The position numbers were made by a program, and so were the translations under genes. From assembly GCF_019392335.1 (NCBI RefSeq), contig NZ_JAHXRQ010000022.1:18139-82138 (forward strand): a DNA stretch of 64,000 bases, in the 5' to 3' direction. The notes under the pieces were generated by a model. That model was given only the letters and a program-made list of their open reading frames with translations, was not told where the DNA came from and ran no database searches. Shown in pieces: positions 24,153 to 32,561 of this stretch. The DNA is from Mameliella sp. CS4 (GTDB lineage Bacteria; Pseudomonadota; Alphaproteobacteria; Rhodobacterales; Rhodobacteraceae). Positions within the stretch are counted from its first letter, which is position 1, and every line of letters begins with the position of its first letter.

Positions 24153-25754
24153 TCAACTGTTGACCGGCACATCTCGCTGGAACGGATATCCCTCGGTCGT
24201 GCGGAATTGCGCTTCCAATGCCGCCATCACGGCGAGCGCCATATGGTCGTGCCAGTGCCGCGCGACAACCTGCACCCCGACCGGAAGTCCCACGCTTCCC
24301 CGTTCGACCTGTTGCGCCGTGATGTCCGCGATGTCCTTGGCCAACTTGCGGTCGCTCTCCTCGCCCGGTCGGACCCTGGTGGTCGAGACCACGCCCGCGG
24401 GTGCGCCGAGGACGTTGTAGGTGAAGGCGTAGCTTATTGCCGGGAACAGGTGCTCGCTAGCACCGTGTGTCATCGCAGGAACGGCGCAGGGTGGGCACAG
24501 CAAGACATCCAGCCCAGCGGCATCCAGCTCACTTTGAAAGCGTTCCCTGTAATCCGTGCGTGCCTCGACGAGACGCCAATAGTCGGCGGTCTTCAGGGCA
24601 CCCATGCTCCCAATCACACGCGAATTGTGGTGCTGTCCCCGCGCGGCCATGATCCGGGAAAGCACGGCGAGGACCGCGCGCGGCGTTCCCATACCCTTAA
24701 CCGCATCGGCCACTTGCGGGATCGGCTTTTCCGATCCGAGCAGGGATTTCATCCGCCCAACGCCGCCAGCGGACATCACGCCAAGGAAGATCCGCATTGC
24801 CTCAAAAGAGTCCGGCGCGGCAACGGGCACGGTTTCGGCCCCGAGCTTGCGCAGGGCTTCGGCGGCCTCTTCGACCGCGCGCCGCAGTGCGGGGGACGCA
24901 CTGAAGAGTCCGTTGTCTGTGTAATAGCCAATGCGCATGCCCTTGATCGAGATCGTCGACGGGTCGGTCCACGGGACCGGAGGGACGTTGTCGATCGTGG
25001 CGTTCTCCGAGGTCTTGGCGAAGACCTTCATCGCCAGCACGAGATCGGCAACGGTTCGGGCAATCGGGCCGGGCTGCGGCAGGATGGCTTCCTGCCCATA
25101 TCCGAGAAGTTCGTTCGGGAAATCGTCGTTCGTGAATCGTCCCATCGTCGGCTTGAAGCCGTGAACGCCGCAGAAAAGCGGCGGGATTCGAACGCTGCCG
25201 CCCAGGTCGCTCGCCAAGGCGAGCGGAACGCCACCGGCCGCGATGATCGCCGCGTCGCCGCCGCTGCTGCCCCCGGGCGAGCGTGCAAGGTCCCAAGGAT
25301 TGTTGCTGCGACCGTAGACCCGGTTGTCGCTCTCATAGCCCAGAAGGGTCTGCGCGATGTTGGTCTTGCCGACGATGATCGCACCCTCGGCGCGGAGCCT
25401 TGTGACCAACGGCCCCTCGTCTTCGTAGACGTTGCCGATCTTGTTGGTCGCGCCGAGCGTGACTTGAGTGCCCCTGACCTTGTATTGCTCCTTGATGGTT
25501 ATGGGCACGCCGTGCAGCGCGCCAAGGGGCTTGCCCCTCGCACGCGCCTCGTCGGCCAGCTTGGCTTGCGCGCGGGCCTCGTCGAACAACGGAATGACAA
25601 CCGCGTTGAGGGCGGGATTGACGGTCTCGATGTGACGGATCTGGGCATCGACGACCTCTTTGGCGGAGAGATCGCCGGCCTTGATAGCGGCGGCCAGTTC
25701 CGAGGCGCCGAGATGGATCGTATCCTTCGGGGGGCGGGTATCCTTCTGTGCCAT
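24153..25754 (-). CDS. Amidase-signature family enzyme
   Basis: This 533-residue protein has all three residues of the amidase signature Ser-cisSer-Lys triad. Lys is in HGVPITIKEQY (about 88), cis-Ser is in RSPGGSSGGDA (about 165), and the nucleophile Ser is in SDLGGSVRIPP (about 189). The C-terminal part ends FQRDVPVNS, and PVGVQVVARHW is the usual FAAH-like motif. It hydrolyses amides, possibly fatty or aryl. There is no signal peptide, so it is cytoplasmic. It is a lone leftward gene between TetR and the SMR unit; no regulator is adjacent on its 5' side. Confidence 0.9.
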   Translation of the reverse strand: MAQKDTRPPKDTIHLGASELAAAIKAGDLSAKEVVDAQIRHIETVNPALNAVVIPLFDEARAQAKLADEARARGKPLGALHGVPITIKEQYKVRGTQVTLGATNKIGNVYEDEGPLVTRLRAEGAIIVGKTNIAQTLLGYESDNRVYGRSNNPWDLARSPGGSSGGDAAIIAAGGVPLALASDLGGSVRIPPLFCGVHGFKPTMGRFTNDDFPNELLGYGQEAILPQPGPIARTVADLVLAMKVFAKTSENATIDNVPPVPWTDPSTISIKGMRIGYYTDNGLFSASPALRRAVEEAAEALRKLGAETVPVAAPDSFEAMRIFLGVMSAGGVGRMKSLLGSEKPIPQVADAVKGMGTPRAVLAVLSRIMAARGQHHNSRVIGSMGALKTADYWRLVEARTDYRERFQSELDAAGLDVLLCPPCAVPAMTHGASEHLFPAISYAFTYNVLGAPAGVVSTTRVRPGEESDRKLAKDIADITAQQVERGSVGLPVGVQVVARHWHDHMALAVMAALEAQFRTTEGYPFQRDVPVNS

Positions 25755-25929
25755 TCCGGGAACTCCTCAATTCGTGGGTGTGTCGCGAACCCTAAAAACC
25801 AAACTCCAACGCAATACCGTGCGGAAAACCGCGATGACCCCGGACGGTTTGCGGGCGCGACAGTCATCGGCGGCGCAGTCGCAGGGCGATCCCGACAAGC
25901 AACGTCACTGCACCGACGAACGCCAAGCC

Positions 25930-26373
25930 CTATTTGGTCGTCGTCCAGAAGTTCGCAGTCGCCGCCATCTGGGGTGTCATGCCATCGGCGCCCGCGCGCA
26001 ACATCGCGGCAACCGCTACATTTTCCAGGTAGTCTACCACGATGGATCCGAGCGACACGGTGCCAATGATGCGGCCCGGAAGGCCGGGGAACAGCCAGCG
26101 GTAACCGAGGAAAAGAACCGCACCCAGAAGTGGGGGAAAGGCCATGTCGAGCCACAGCTGCACATCGAGATAGAACCTCGCACCCTCGTCCCCGATCGCC
26201 GCAACAAAGCCTCGCGCATCATCGAAGGAATAGCCCGTTAGCCGCATTTCCAGAACACGCGCGCCTCCGGCCAGTTCCTCGATCCTCGGCGCCGTCCGAA
26301 GGTTCATGATCAGCCACGGCACAAGCATGGCCGCGAAAACCACCCAGAACAAGCGCGGCATCGCCATGGTCAT
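25930..26373 (-). CDS. Small membrane protein truncated by an in-frame TAG
   Basis: This 147-residue product has three hydrophobic segments (LFWVVFAAMLVPWLIM, FPPLLGAVLFLGYRWLF, IIGTVSLGSIVVDYLENVAV). After the TAG at 25,930-25,932 the same frame continues for 21 codons, GLAFVGAVTLLVGIALRLRR and one more Arg, ending at a TGA (25,864). That is an obvious final transmembrane helix with a positive cytoplasmic tail. The intact ancestor was therefore about 169 residues. The start MTMAMPRL is four bases after the SMR stop, so the two are cotranscribed. The family is unknown. Confidence 0.7.
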   Translation of the reverse strand: MTMAMPRLFWVVFAAMLVPWLIMNLRTAPRIEELAGGARVLEMRLTGYSFDDARGFVAAIGDEGARFYLDVQLWLDMAFPPLLGAVLFLGYRWLFPGLPGRIIGTVSLGSIVVDYLENVAVAAMLRAGADGMTPQMAATANFWTTTK

Positions 26374-26377
26374 CGCT

Positions 26378-26707
26378 CTAGCCGCTTGCCGCACTGGACA
26401 GGCCGTTCAGGACAACCGTCCCGGCCAGGATCAGGCCGATACCAAGATAGGCATAGCCATCCAGCGACTGGCCGAAGAAGACCGCGCCCATGATCGTCAC
26501 ACCCGCGATGCCGCCCCCGGCCCAGACGGAATAGGCCACCCCGAGCGGCATCGTCCGCACGACCTGCGACATGATGAAGAAGGCGACGCCGAAGCAGACC
26601 AGTGTCAGGCCTGCGTAGCCGATCTTTGTGAATCCGTCCGACAAATTGAGTGACGCGCTGGCAAGGATTTCAATGCCACCCCCCAAGGCAAGGAGAACCC
26701 AGTGCAT
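26378..26707 (-). CDS. SMR-family multidrug/guanidinium-type exporter
   Basis: This 109-residue protein has four hydrophobic segments. The essential membrane Glu lies in the first helix (GGGIEILASASLNLSDGFT). The conserved W-A-G-G-G in VAYSVWAGGGIAG and the motif MPLGVAYSVW are typical of SMR (EmrE/SugE) proteins. It exchanges protons for cationic compounds or guanidinium. The start at 26,705-26,707 has AAAGGA upstream. It leads a two-gene unit with the truncated membrane protein, which may have been a partner subunit. Confidence 0.88.
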   Translation of the reverse strand: MHWVLLALGGGIEILASASLNLSDGFTKIGYAGLTLVCFGVAFFIMSQVVRTMPLGVAYSVWAGGGIAGVTIMGAVFFGQSLDGYAYLGIGLILAGTVVLNGLSSAASG

Positions 26708-26883
26708 GCTCGTTTTCCTTTGCTTTCGATCGTTGTCAGTCCTGGCTGCTCGGTCTCGCGCTCGGTTCTGAAGAGCCGAAGACTTCTGGGGGCAAGGCTG
26801 CCCAACCCCACCTGCGCCCAAGTCTTGTCGCGGTTTAAGCGTTGGGCATGGGTGGTTGGACAGTCCGCATCGTCAGTCGCCGT

Positions 26884-28437
26884 CTAGCTTGGCATTTGCC
26901 GAAACAACATCGGATCGACGGATGCTGCTGCCAGAACACCGCCCCAGAGCGCACCGGGGATACCGGGGCTCAGCACGTCCTGACCTGCAAGGAACAGCCC
27001 CGGCATGGGCGTCCGCGTTTGCAGGGCCTCGCTCATGAGACGCTCTGGCGTCGTGTCGATCCCGTAGAAGGCGCCCTTGTGATGCCCCGTGATGGCGCGC
27101 GTCGTAAGCGGCGTCGAGAGATTACGGAAGACAACGAGCTTGGCGAGGTCCGGAAAATAGGCCTCGAACTGCGCGAACATCGCTTCCGCGATCTTGGCCT
27201 TGAAGACCTCGTAATCCTCACCCCGCGCGCCCGGCTCCTGGCCCGCCCATGTCTCCACCGCCGACCAGTCGACCCAGGCGACGATTTCGCCGGCGTATTT
27301 CTGCGAGGGTCCGGGGTCATGGGCGGGGTCCTTCAACGAGGCGAAGGAAACGAAGAGGCCGGGCGGCGGACTGTCCGGCGCATCCGTCCAGACGACATCG
27401 ACCTTGCCGCCCGGGTAAATCCAGTGGTTCGACCGCGTTGCCCCGGCACGTTCGATATCGCCCTCGTAGCCCACGAACAGGCTGAAATGGGCGACCGAGT
27501 GCGGCAGGGCATTGATCTCGTCGATCCAGTCCTGATGTCCGCAACCGTCGGGAAGCAACGTGTTTACCGTCTCGCGCGCCCCGATGTCCGAGATCACCGC
27601 ATCCGCGCGGATCTCTTCCCCCTCGGCCGTCCGCACGCCCACGACCCGGTCGTCCTCGATCAGGAGTGTCGCGACCTTGGTGTCGGCCCGCGCGTCACCC
27701 CCCGCCTTCGTGATCGTCGGCAGGATGTGCTCGGCAAAGGCCGCGCCCCCGCCCTTGGGATACCAGGCGCCGCTTTGCAGGTAGCCCCCGGTGATAAGGG
27801 CATGCATGGCGAAGCTGGCCTTGCTGGGCCTGCCGCCATGATCGAACCACTGCGCGGCAAAGGCCGCCGCGAGGACGGGATTGTCGGTGATCTCGTCGAT
27901 CACCTCCTGTGTCGTCCGCGTACACCAGCGTTCGATGTCGTGGCTGTGCCACCACTTCAGCGCCGTGCCGACGAAGCCGGGCATCGCGCGGGTCGAGGTG
28001 ACCTTGAGCGCAGCATCCCGGCCCTCCTTCAGCGCGGCGATCCATGCGTCGATGGCCTCCGCCTCCTCGGGGAATCTGTCCTTCAAGTCGCGTGCCTGCG
28101 CCTCGTAGGGGCGAGACATGGACAGCGGCGGAACATCGCCGATATGGAGAGTGTCAAAGATCGCGCCCATCGAGGCGAATTCGATCGGTGTATCCGACAG
28201 CCAGTCCAGAATGCGCCGCTCGCGATCTTCCGGCGCGACATGATTGAGATAGTGGATCCCAGCGTCCCAGCTGAAACCCTCGATGGTGAAGCTGTGGCTC
28301 AGCCCGCCCAGCTTCTGGTACTGCTCCAGCAGAAGCACCTTGTGACCAACCTTCGAAAGGGCCGCCGCCGCCGCCATCCCGCCCATGCCCGAGCCGATGA
28401 CGATGGCATCCCAGTCAGTCTTGGTAGTGTCCGTCAT
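26884..28437 (-). CDS. FAD-dependent oxidoreductase (phytoene desaturase/retinol saturase-like)
   Basis: This 517-residue protein has the dinucleotide-binding motif AIVIGSGMGGMAAAAALSKV at the N-terminus. LLLEQYQKLGGLSHSF and WDAGIHYLNH follow, as in the CrtI/CarOt-isomerase/retinol 13,14-reductase group. The FAD-closing C-terminal motif is GLFLAGQDVLSPGIPGALWG. The substrate is probably a polyene or lipid, but this cannot be read from sequence. Its start lies 23 bases inside the end of the MBL-fold gene, so the two genes are translationally linked. Confidence 0.85.
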   Translation of the reverse strand: MTDTTKTDWDAIVIGSGMGGMAAAAALSKVGHKVLLLEQYQKLGGLSHSFTIEGFSWDAGIHYLNHVAPEDRERRILDWLSDTPIEFASMGAIFDTLHIGDVPPLSMSRPYEAQARDLKDRFPEEAEAIDAWIAALKEGRDAALKVTSTRAMPGFVGTALKWWHSHDIERWCTRTTQEVIDEITDNPVLAAAFAAQWFDHGGRPSKASFAMHALITGGYLQSGAWYPKGGGAAFAEHILPTITKAGGDARADTKVATLLIEDDRVVGVRTAEGEEIRADAVISDIGARETVNTLLPDGCGHQDWIDEINALPHSVAHFSLFVGYEGDIERAGATRSNHWIYPGGKVDVVWTDAPDSPPPGLFVSFASLKDPAHDPGPSQKYAGEIVAWVDWSAVETWAGQEPGARGEDYEVFKAKIAEAMFAQFEAYFPDLAKLVVFRNLSTPLTTRAITGHHKGAFYGIDTTPERLMSEALQTRTPMPGLFLAGQDVLSPGIPGALWGGVLAAASVDPMLFRQMPS

Positions 28438-29359
28438 TGTGCTGGTCCTCTCCGAAATGCGTCGCGCTGCCTGTGGCACGCGAAATCTCCGCACTAGCAG
28501 CGAAGTCGTGCGATGCGATGATGGCCAGTCCCGGAAGCCGCTGCTTTAGGCGACGCACATTGGCGAATGAAGCCAAAAGGATTTTGCTGTCACCCGTTCC
28601 GGGTACGATCTCCTTTTCGAGCAGATCCGCCTCGTATGTTAGATCAGCGACAAGAAGGATCGGGTCCCATCCTTCCCGGCGGATCAGCATCGACAGCGAG
28701 CCCGCCGTATGCCCCGGCGTAGGCAACAGGATCATGGACCCATCCCCCGCAACATCGTAAATGCCATCGAACCCTGCGAAAAGCGGGTCGTCGTTCGGCT
28801 CGAAGGTGATCTGACGCCACTTCGCCGACGGAATTTCGATATGCTCCCGCAGAATCCACTCTTGCTCCGGATGAGGTTCCGACAGGATTGCCCATTCGCG
28901 CGCACTCACGATCAGTTCGGCCTGCGGAACCTGCGCGATGCCGCCAACATGGTCAAAATGCAGGTGCGAGATCACCGCGGTCCGAATGTCACCGGCGACG
29001 ATGCCTGCCTTCTCCAAGACATGGTCGATGCGATCGTCTTCGTTCACGTGCAGCTTGAAGATGCGTGGCAGCAAGAAGCGCCCGATTGCCTGTCTGATAT
29101 AGCGGCTGTCAGAAACGATAGCCGGGTCAATCCCGGTATCGAAAAGCACGAACCCGTCGCGGTGCTCGATCAGGAAGCACTGCAGAGGCAGCGTCGCCCA
29201 GCTTCTCCCGAATAGAACCCACCAGAGCTGAGGTTTCCTGCTGCCGTATCGGTGCTCCTTGTGCTGCTCCGCATGCCCGCAAGTCAGAACCCGAACCGAC
29301 CCAATCGGGAGGTTCTCTCGCAGACGCGGATTGGCCGCTGAAATTTCCTTTTCAACCAA
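28415..29359 (-). CDS. MBL-fold metallohydrolase (lactonase-like)
   Basis: This 314-residue metallo-beta-lactamase-fold protein has VISHLHFDHVGGI (HxHxDH) near residue 130, LPTPGHTAGSLS near 213, LLVADLTYEAD and a late IIASHDF, supplying the two-metal site. The layout resembles N-acyl-homoserine-lactone lactonases and related cyclic-ester hydrolases. The start is a TTG at 29,357-29,359 preceded by AAGGA; no ATG gives the conserved N-terminus. It is first in a two-gene unit with the FAD oxidoreductase, and a TTGAC-N4-GTCAA box lies about 108 bases upstream. Lactonase function is inferred. Confidence 0.8.
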   Translation of the reverse strand: MVEKEISAANPRLRENLPIGSVRVLTCGHAEQHKEHRYGSRKPQLWWVLFGRSWATLPLQCFLIEHRDGFVLFDTGIDPAIVSDSRYIRQAIGRFLLPRIFKLHVNEDDRIDHVLEKAGIVAGDIRTAVISHLHFDHVGGIAQVPQAELIVSAREWAILSEPHPEQEWILREHIEIPSAKWRQITFEPNDDPLFAGFDGIYDVAGDGSMILLPTPGHTAGSLSMLIRREGWDPILLVADLTYEADLLEKEIVPGTGDSKILLASFANVRRLKQRLPGLAIIASHDFAASAEISRATGSATHFGEDQHNDGHYQD

Positions 29360-29466
29360 ATGGCTCGTCCTTCAAAAAGAACCCGATCAATTTCCCCGAG
29401 TTGTGGTACTGCTCGCTTGAATCGCTAGATCTCCCCCTCAGGCTAACTTCCGGAGTGTTCTTCTCC

Positions 29467-29480
29467 TTGACGTGGGTCAA
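29467..29480. promoter_or_regulatory. FNR/CRP-like box upstream of the MBL-FAD unit
   Basis: TTGAC-GTGG-GTCAA is a perfect inverted repeat. It matches the FNR-family frame TTGAT-N4-ATCAA except for one symmetric change per arm, about 108 bases upstream of the MBL-fold gene start. Confidence 0.5.
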
Positions 29481-29562
29481 GGACGACTGAAACGTCGCGT
29501 GGCGCGATCCGTGCTGGCCGGATTTTCCTTCAGCTCGGCCTCATCGCGCGGCGGCGGCGCCA

Positions 29563-30813
29563 TCAGACGCCTCCGTCTTCAAACAGGTCGAATGACAGTC
29601 CCGCGTGCTGCACGATCCGGGCCCGCAAGAGCGGCCCCATCGCGGATGCAGGCGTCCAAAACCCTCCTCCGACCGTGATCCTTCCCTCGTCCTGCCGCAA
29701 ACAGAGGGCGGCCTCAGTCAGCATGAGTGTGGTCGAGCGCACCCCGGGGTCGCCCTGCCCGGTGATCCGCGCCTTCAAGATGGTTCCGTCGGGCATCTCG
29801 CCGACTTGCATGATTTCGTATGAACCGGACTCGCGCACCTCACGGCTCGGACCCTCGCCGGATTTTGGCAGAACCCGCCGTTCGAGTATCCGCCTTGTCG
29901 CCGGGATCGACATGGCCATGAGAAACAGCCGACCGAGGAGGGTATCGCGCATCGCAGCCCACCAGCCCCCGACCCCGCCACTGGTCAGGCCGGTCTCCTG
30001 ATAGCGGAAGTCCCGTCCATAGGGGTAACCCGTGATCGCATTGGTGCGCCGCACGACCTTGGCATTCATCGGACCCATGAAATAGGGTTTCGTCCAGGCC
30101 TTCAGATCGGCATCCCAGGTCACCTCGATCGGCATCATGCGGTCGGGACCGTCGGGACCGTCCCGCATTCCCTCGGGGCACAGCGCATACGGATCAATAG
30201 ACAACCGGCTGAAATCTGGATCGGTTTCACGCAGCCGCATCGCATTGAGGAAACTCGCGGCCGTTCCGCCGCTGAAGCCGCCCTTCATCCGCGTCACGCG
30301 AGTCGCGACGCGCCGGCACGGCTGACCGTAGCGGGCGAGCGCAGCCTCCTGCAGGAACTGCACGCCGAGATCGGAGGGGATCGAGTCATGTCCGCAGGAA
30401 TTGACGATGCGCGCCCCGCTCTCTCGGGCTTCATCTTCATGGACGTCGATCATGGCGCGCATCCATTGGGGTTCCGCCGACAGATCGCAGTAGTGCGTCC
30501 CGTTCCTGGCACAAGCCGCCACCAGTTCGCTTCCGTAGAGCGCGAAGGGGCCCGCGGTGGACGCGACAACCTGCGTCCGGGCGCTCATGACCTCCATGAA
30601 CGCGTTGTCATGGCTGTCGCCAACCAACAGGGCAATAGGGCTACCCGCATCAGGCAGGTCCTGCCGCAGGGCTTGCAGTTTGGCCTCGTTCCGGCCGCCT
30701 ATGGCCAGCCCGAGCCCACACTCCGCACAACGTCGGGCAAGATGGCGCGCGGCGCGGCGCCCCGTGGCCCCGGTCGCGCCCCATAGAACGATATCGAACT
30801 CTCGCCCAGGCAC
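29563..30813 (-). CDS. Saccharopine-dehydrogenase-like / trans-acting enoyl-reductase-like protein
   Basis: This 416-residue protein has the N-terminal Rossmann motif DIVLWGATGATGRRAARHLA. ASTAGPFALYGSELVAACA and the long conserved HYCDLSAEPQWMR follow, as in the saccharopine-dehydrogenase-like family that includes mycobacterial trans enoyl reductases. GHDSIPSDLGV is also conserved. It probably reduces a carbonyl or enoyl group with NAD(P)H. The GTG start at 30,811-30,813 overlaps the stop of the 2TM gene by one base (TAGTG), so the genes are coupled. Substrate unknown. Confidence 0.8.
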   Translation of the reverse strand: MPGREFDIVLWGATGATGRRAARHLARRCAECGLGLAIGGRNEAKLQALRQDLPDAGSPIALLVGDSHDNAFMEVMSARTQVVASTAGPFALYGSELVAACARNGTHYCDLSAEPQWMRAMIDVHEDEARESGARIVNSCGHDSIPSDLGVQFLQEAALARYGQPCRRVATRVTRMKGGFSGGTAASFLNAMRLRETDPDFSRLSIDPYALCPEGMRDGPDGPDRMMPIEVTWDADLKAWTKPYFMGPMNAKVVRRTNAITGYPYGRDFRYQETGLTSGGVGGWWAAMRDTLLGRLFLMAMSIPATRRILERRVLPKSGEGPSREVRESGSYEIMQVGEMPDGTILKARITGQGDPGVRSTTLMLTEAALCLRQDEGRITVGGGFWTPASAMGPLLRARIVQHAGLSFDLFEDGGV

Positions 30814-31121
30814 TACTTCGGCTGCGTCCGAGGCACGCCTTCTTTCGGTTTGCCCATGCCTGACTTGCGAAGCTCGCGCTCCGTCAACTCATCAAGGATG
30901 TCGTTTCTGTCAGCCAGTACAAAGACCCGCAGTCCGTGCAGCGCCACTGCAAACCCCCAGCCAATCAACGGCCAGATGAACCAGATGTCGCCCTGTGAGG
31001 TCACCAGATTGACGATCACCAGCAACACCATCACTGCGGCATAGACGGCTGCGTGAACGAAGAACCCGTACTTGGCCTCGGCACGCCGTCGGGCGTTTGC
31101 GTATTTATCGGTATGAGACAT
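30813..31121 (-). CDS. 2TM-domain protein
   Basis: This is a 102-residue protein with the 2TM domain architecture. A basic N-terminal amphipathic stretch (YANARRRAEAKYGFFVHAAV) leads into two helices (AAVMVLLVIVNLVTS and FIWPLIGWGFAVALHGLRVF), then a charged tail (LTERELRKSG). 2TM domains often anchor or regulate partners. The start MSHTDKYAN is chosen over a ten-codon longer one. It leads a coupled unit with the saccharopine-dehydrogenase-like gene. Confidence 0.8.
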   Translation of the reverse strand: MSHTDKYANARRRAEAKYGFFVHAAVYAAVMVLLVIVNLVTSQGDIWFIWPLIGWGFAVALHGLRVFVLADRNDILDELTERELRKSGMGKPKEGVPRTQPK

Positions 31122-31185
31122 CGACCCAGCCCCCAGGGCATCTAATTCCAAATTACGTGAAAACAGATCAAACCCGCCTCACACA

Positions 31186-31199
31186 ATGACGTGGATCAA
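31186..31199. promoter_or_regulatory. FNR/CRP-like box upstream of the 2TM unit
   Basis: ATGAC-GTGG-ATCAA lies 65 bases upstream of the 2TM gene start. It keeps TGA-N6-TCA and shares the GTGG spacer with the box at 29,467. Confidence 0.5.
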
Positions 31200-31608
31200 T
31201 TGCGCCCTGACGACGGATGAACTCCAAAAAAGGGGTGCAGCGCTTATCTTCGTCGGCGCATGCGATGTCCGCCTGTGTCAGACTTCGCCACCGCAAGCAG
31301 TGTTTCCCTCAGCGGTCGAAATGCCAGAATGATCTGGTCTGGGTTTTCCGGCGAGGTCCGACCAATCGGGCCGGACTGACGGCCCGGGTGTTGTGCAACG
31401 GTCTTATTGTCGGAACAAAGCAACCGATGTCCGAGTTCGCAAAGCGCAAGACGGATTTCCGCCCGAATGGGAATTGCTGCACCGTGGAGCGATGACGGCT
31501 CCGGGCTCTTTGCGGACATTTTCTGCGCTGCCGCAACGGTTCGCAATCATATGCACCACAAAATGCAAAGGGCTGGCGGTTGGCGGGGCCTTTTGCGTTT
31601 GGCGTCAC

Positions 31609-31668
31609 ATGATCCGGATCAAGGACCGCCGCAGCGCGGCATGATCTTGGGTCGGTGATTTGCATCAC
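31609..31668. promoter_or_regulatory. Two FNR/CRP-like boxes upstream of the AhpD-like gene
   Basis: ATGAT-CCGG-ATCAA (31,609-31,622) differs from the FNR consensus TTGAT-N4-ATCAA at one position. TGATTTGCATCA (31,656-31,667) keeps the inner arms. They lie 58 and 12 bases upstream of the AhpD-like ATG, so the first could activate and the second could block transcription or translation initiation. Confidence 0.55.
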
Positions 31669-31679
31669 AGGAGCAGGAC

Positions 31680-32021
31680 ATGTCCTTTACCGAAAAATTC
31701 GCCGAGACCCGCAACAACCTGCGCAACCTGCGCAAGGCCATCCCCGACACCTTCGCCGGTTTCATGGCAATGGAGAAGGCCGCCAGTGCCGACGGTGTGC
31801 TGAGCCATAAAGAAAAGGAACTGATCGCGCTTGGCATTGCCGTGGCGCTGCGCTGCGAGGACTGCATCACCAGCCATGTCGGCGCCTGCTGCCGCGCCGG
31901 GGTCACGCGCGAGGAAATGGTCGAGGCCCTGGGCACCGCCATCCAGATGTCGGGCGGGCCGGGGCTGATGTATGCCTCCAAGGCACTGGCCGCCTTCGAC
32001 GAGGTGCTCGCCGGCGCCTGA
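31680..32021 (+). CDS. AhpD-like carboxymuconolactone decarboxylase-family protein
   Basis: This 113-residue all-helical protein has the redox motif ALRCEDCITSHVGACCRAG (CxxC with the conserved downstream His) and GVTREEMVEALGTAI, as in the AhpD/CMD family. Members are peroxide-linked thiol oxidoreductases or gamma-carboxymuconolactone decarboxylases. The CxxC-x3-H points to the former. The ribosome site is CAGGAGCAGGAC. Two FNR-like boxes precede it. Confidence 0.85.
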   Translation: MSFTEKFAETRNNLRNLRKAIPDTFAGFMAMEKAASADGVLSHKEKELIALGIAVALRCEDCITSHVGACCRAGVTREEMVEALGTAIQMSGGPGLMYASKALAAFDEVLAGA

Positions 32022-32104
32022 GCCGGGCTGCGGCAGCCTGTCGCGACGGAGACACATTCCAGTGTCGTTACATGAATGTGAATTTCAGACAACGGATGGA
32101 TCCA

Positions 32105-32551
32105 ATGACCAGATACCTCGCCCTTGCACTCGCCCTTGCCGCCGCGCCCGTTTTTGCCCAGCAGGGGCAACCCGGCGTCCATTTCATCGAGAACTGGGAT
32201 CTCGACGGCGATGGCAAGGTCACCGCCGAAGAGGCTGCCGAGCGCCGTGGCAATGTCTTTGCCGCCTTTGACGCCAATGAGGACGGATTTCTCGACGCCC
32301 AGGAATACGTCCTGTTCGACGAGGCGCGCGCGGCGGACATGGCCGCCCAAGGCGGCCAAGGTCGCGGTGCCATGAAACGTGCCGCTGATGGCATGCTGCT
32401 GGAACGCAACGATAGTGATGGCGACGGCAAGGTCAGCCTGGCGGAATTCACCGGCGGTGCCGCCGACTGGATCGCCTGGTTGGACAGCAACGAGGACGGC
32501 GTCGTGACCACTGCCGATTTTGGCCGCGGCATGGGCGCGGGCAAGAACTGA
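32105..32551 (+). CDS. Exported EF-hand calcium-binding protein
   Basis: This 148-residue protein has a signal peptide (MTRYLALALALAAAPVFA) and four EF-hand loops: DLDGDGKVTAEE, DANEDGFLDAQE, DSDGDGKVSLAE and DSNEDGVVTTAD. It probably binds Ca2+ in the periplasm. The role is not evident. The chosen start is MTRYLAL, since an eleven-codon upstream extension would disturb the signal peptide. It is followed by a long hairpin at 32,562. Confidence 0.85.
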   Translation: MTRYLALALALAAAPVFAQQGQPGVHFIENWDLDGDGKVTAEEAAERRGNVFAAFDANEDGFLDAQEYVLFDEARAADMAAQGGQGRGAMKRAADGMLLERNDSDGDGKVSLAEFTGGAADWIAWLDSNEDGVVTTADFGRGMGAGKN

Positions 32552-32561
32552 CGTGTCCCGG

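Larger units (their letters stand above)
31122..31679. other. 558-base intergenic region between divergent units, with several FNR-like boxes
   Basis: No convincing gene is seen; the open frames here are short, mutually overlapping and lack family character. The region must hold the promoter of the 2TM unit at its left and of the AhpD-like gene at its right. It contains FNR/CRP-like palindromes at 31,186-31,199, 31,609-31,622 and 31,655-31,668. The stretch at 31,563-31,594 resembles the mcd terminator but its left arm is broken. Confidence 0.5.

Noticed and set aside
20740..25932. Genome-wide amber recoding suggested by two in-frame TAGs
   Set aside because: One of the two genes also has a frameshift. 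Other genes in the window end normally with TAG (for example the SMR and 2TM genes), so decay is simpler.
31563..31594. Second copy of the mcd terminator sequence
   Set aside because: GGTTGGCGGGGCCTT is shared, but the left arm is broken so no stable stem forms. Common terminator wording is enough to explain the match.
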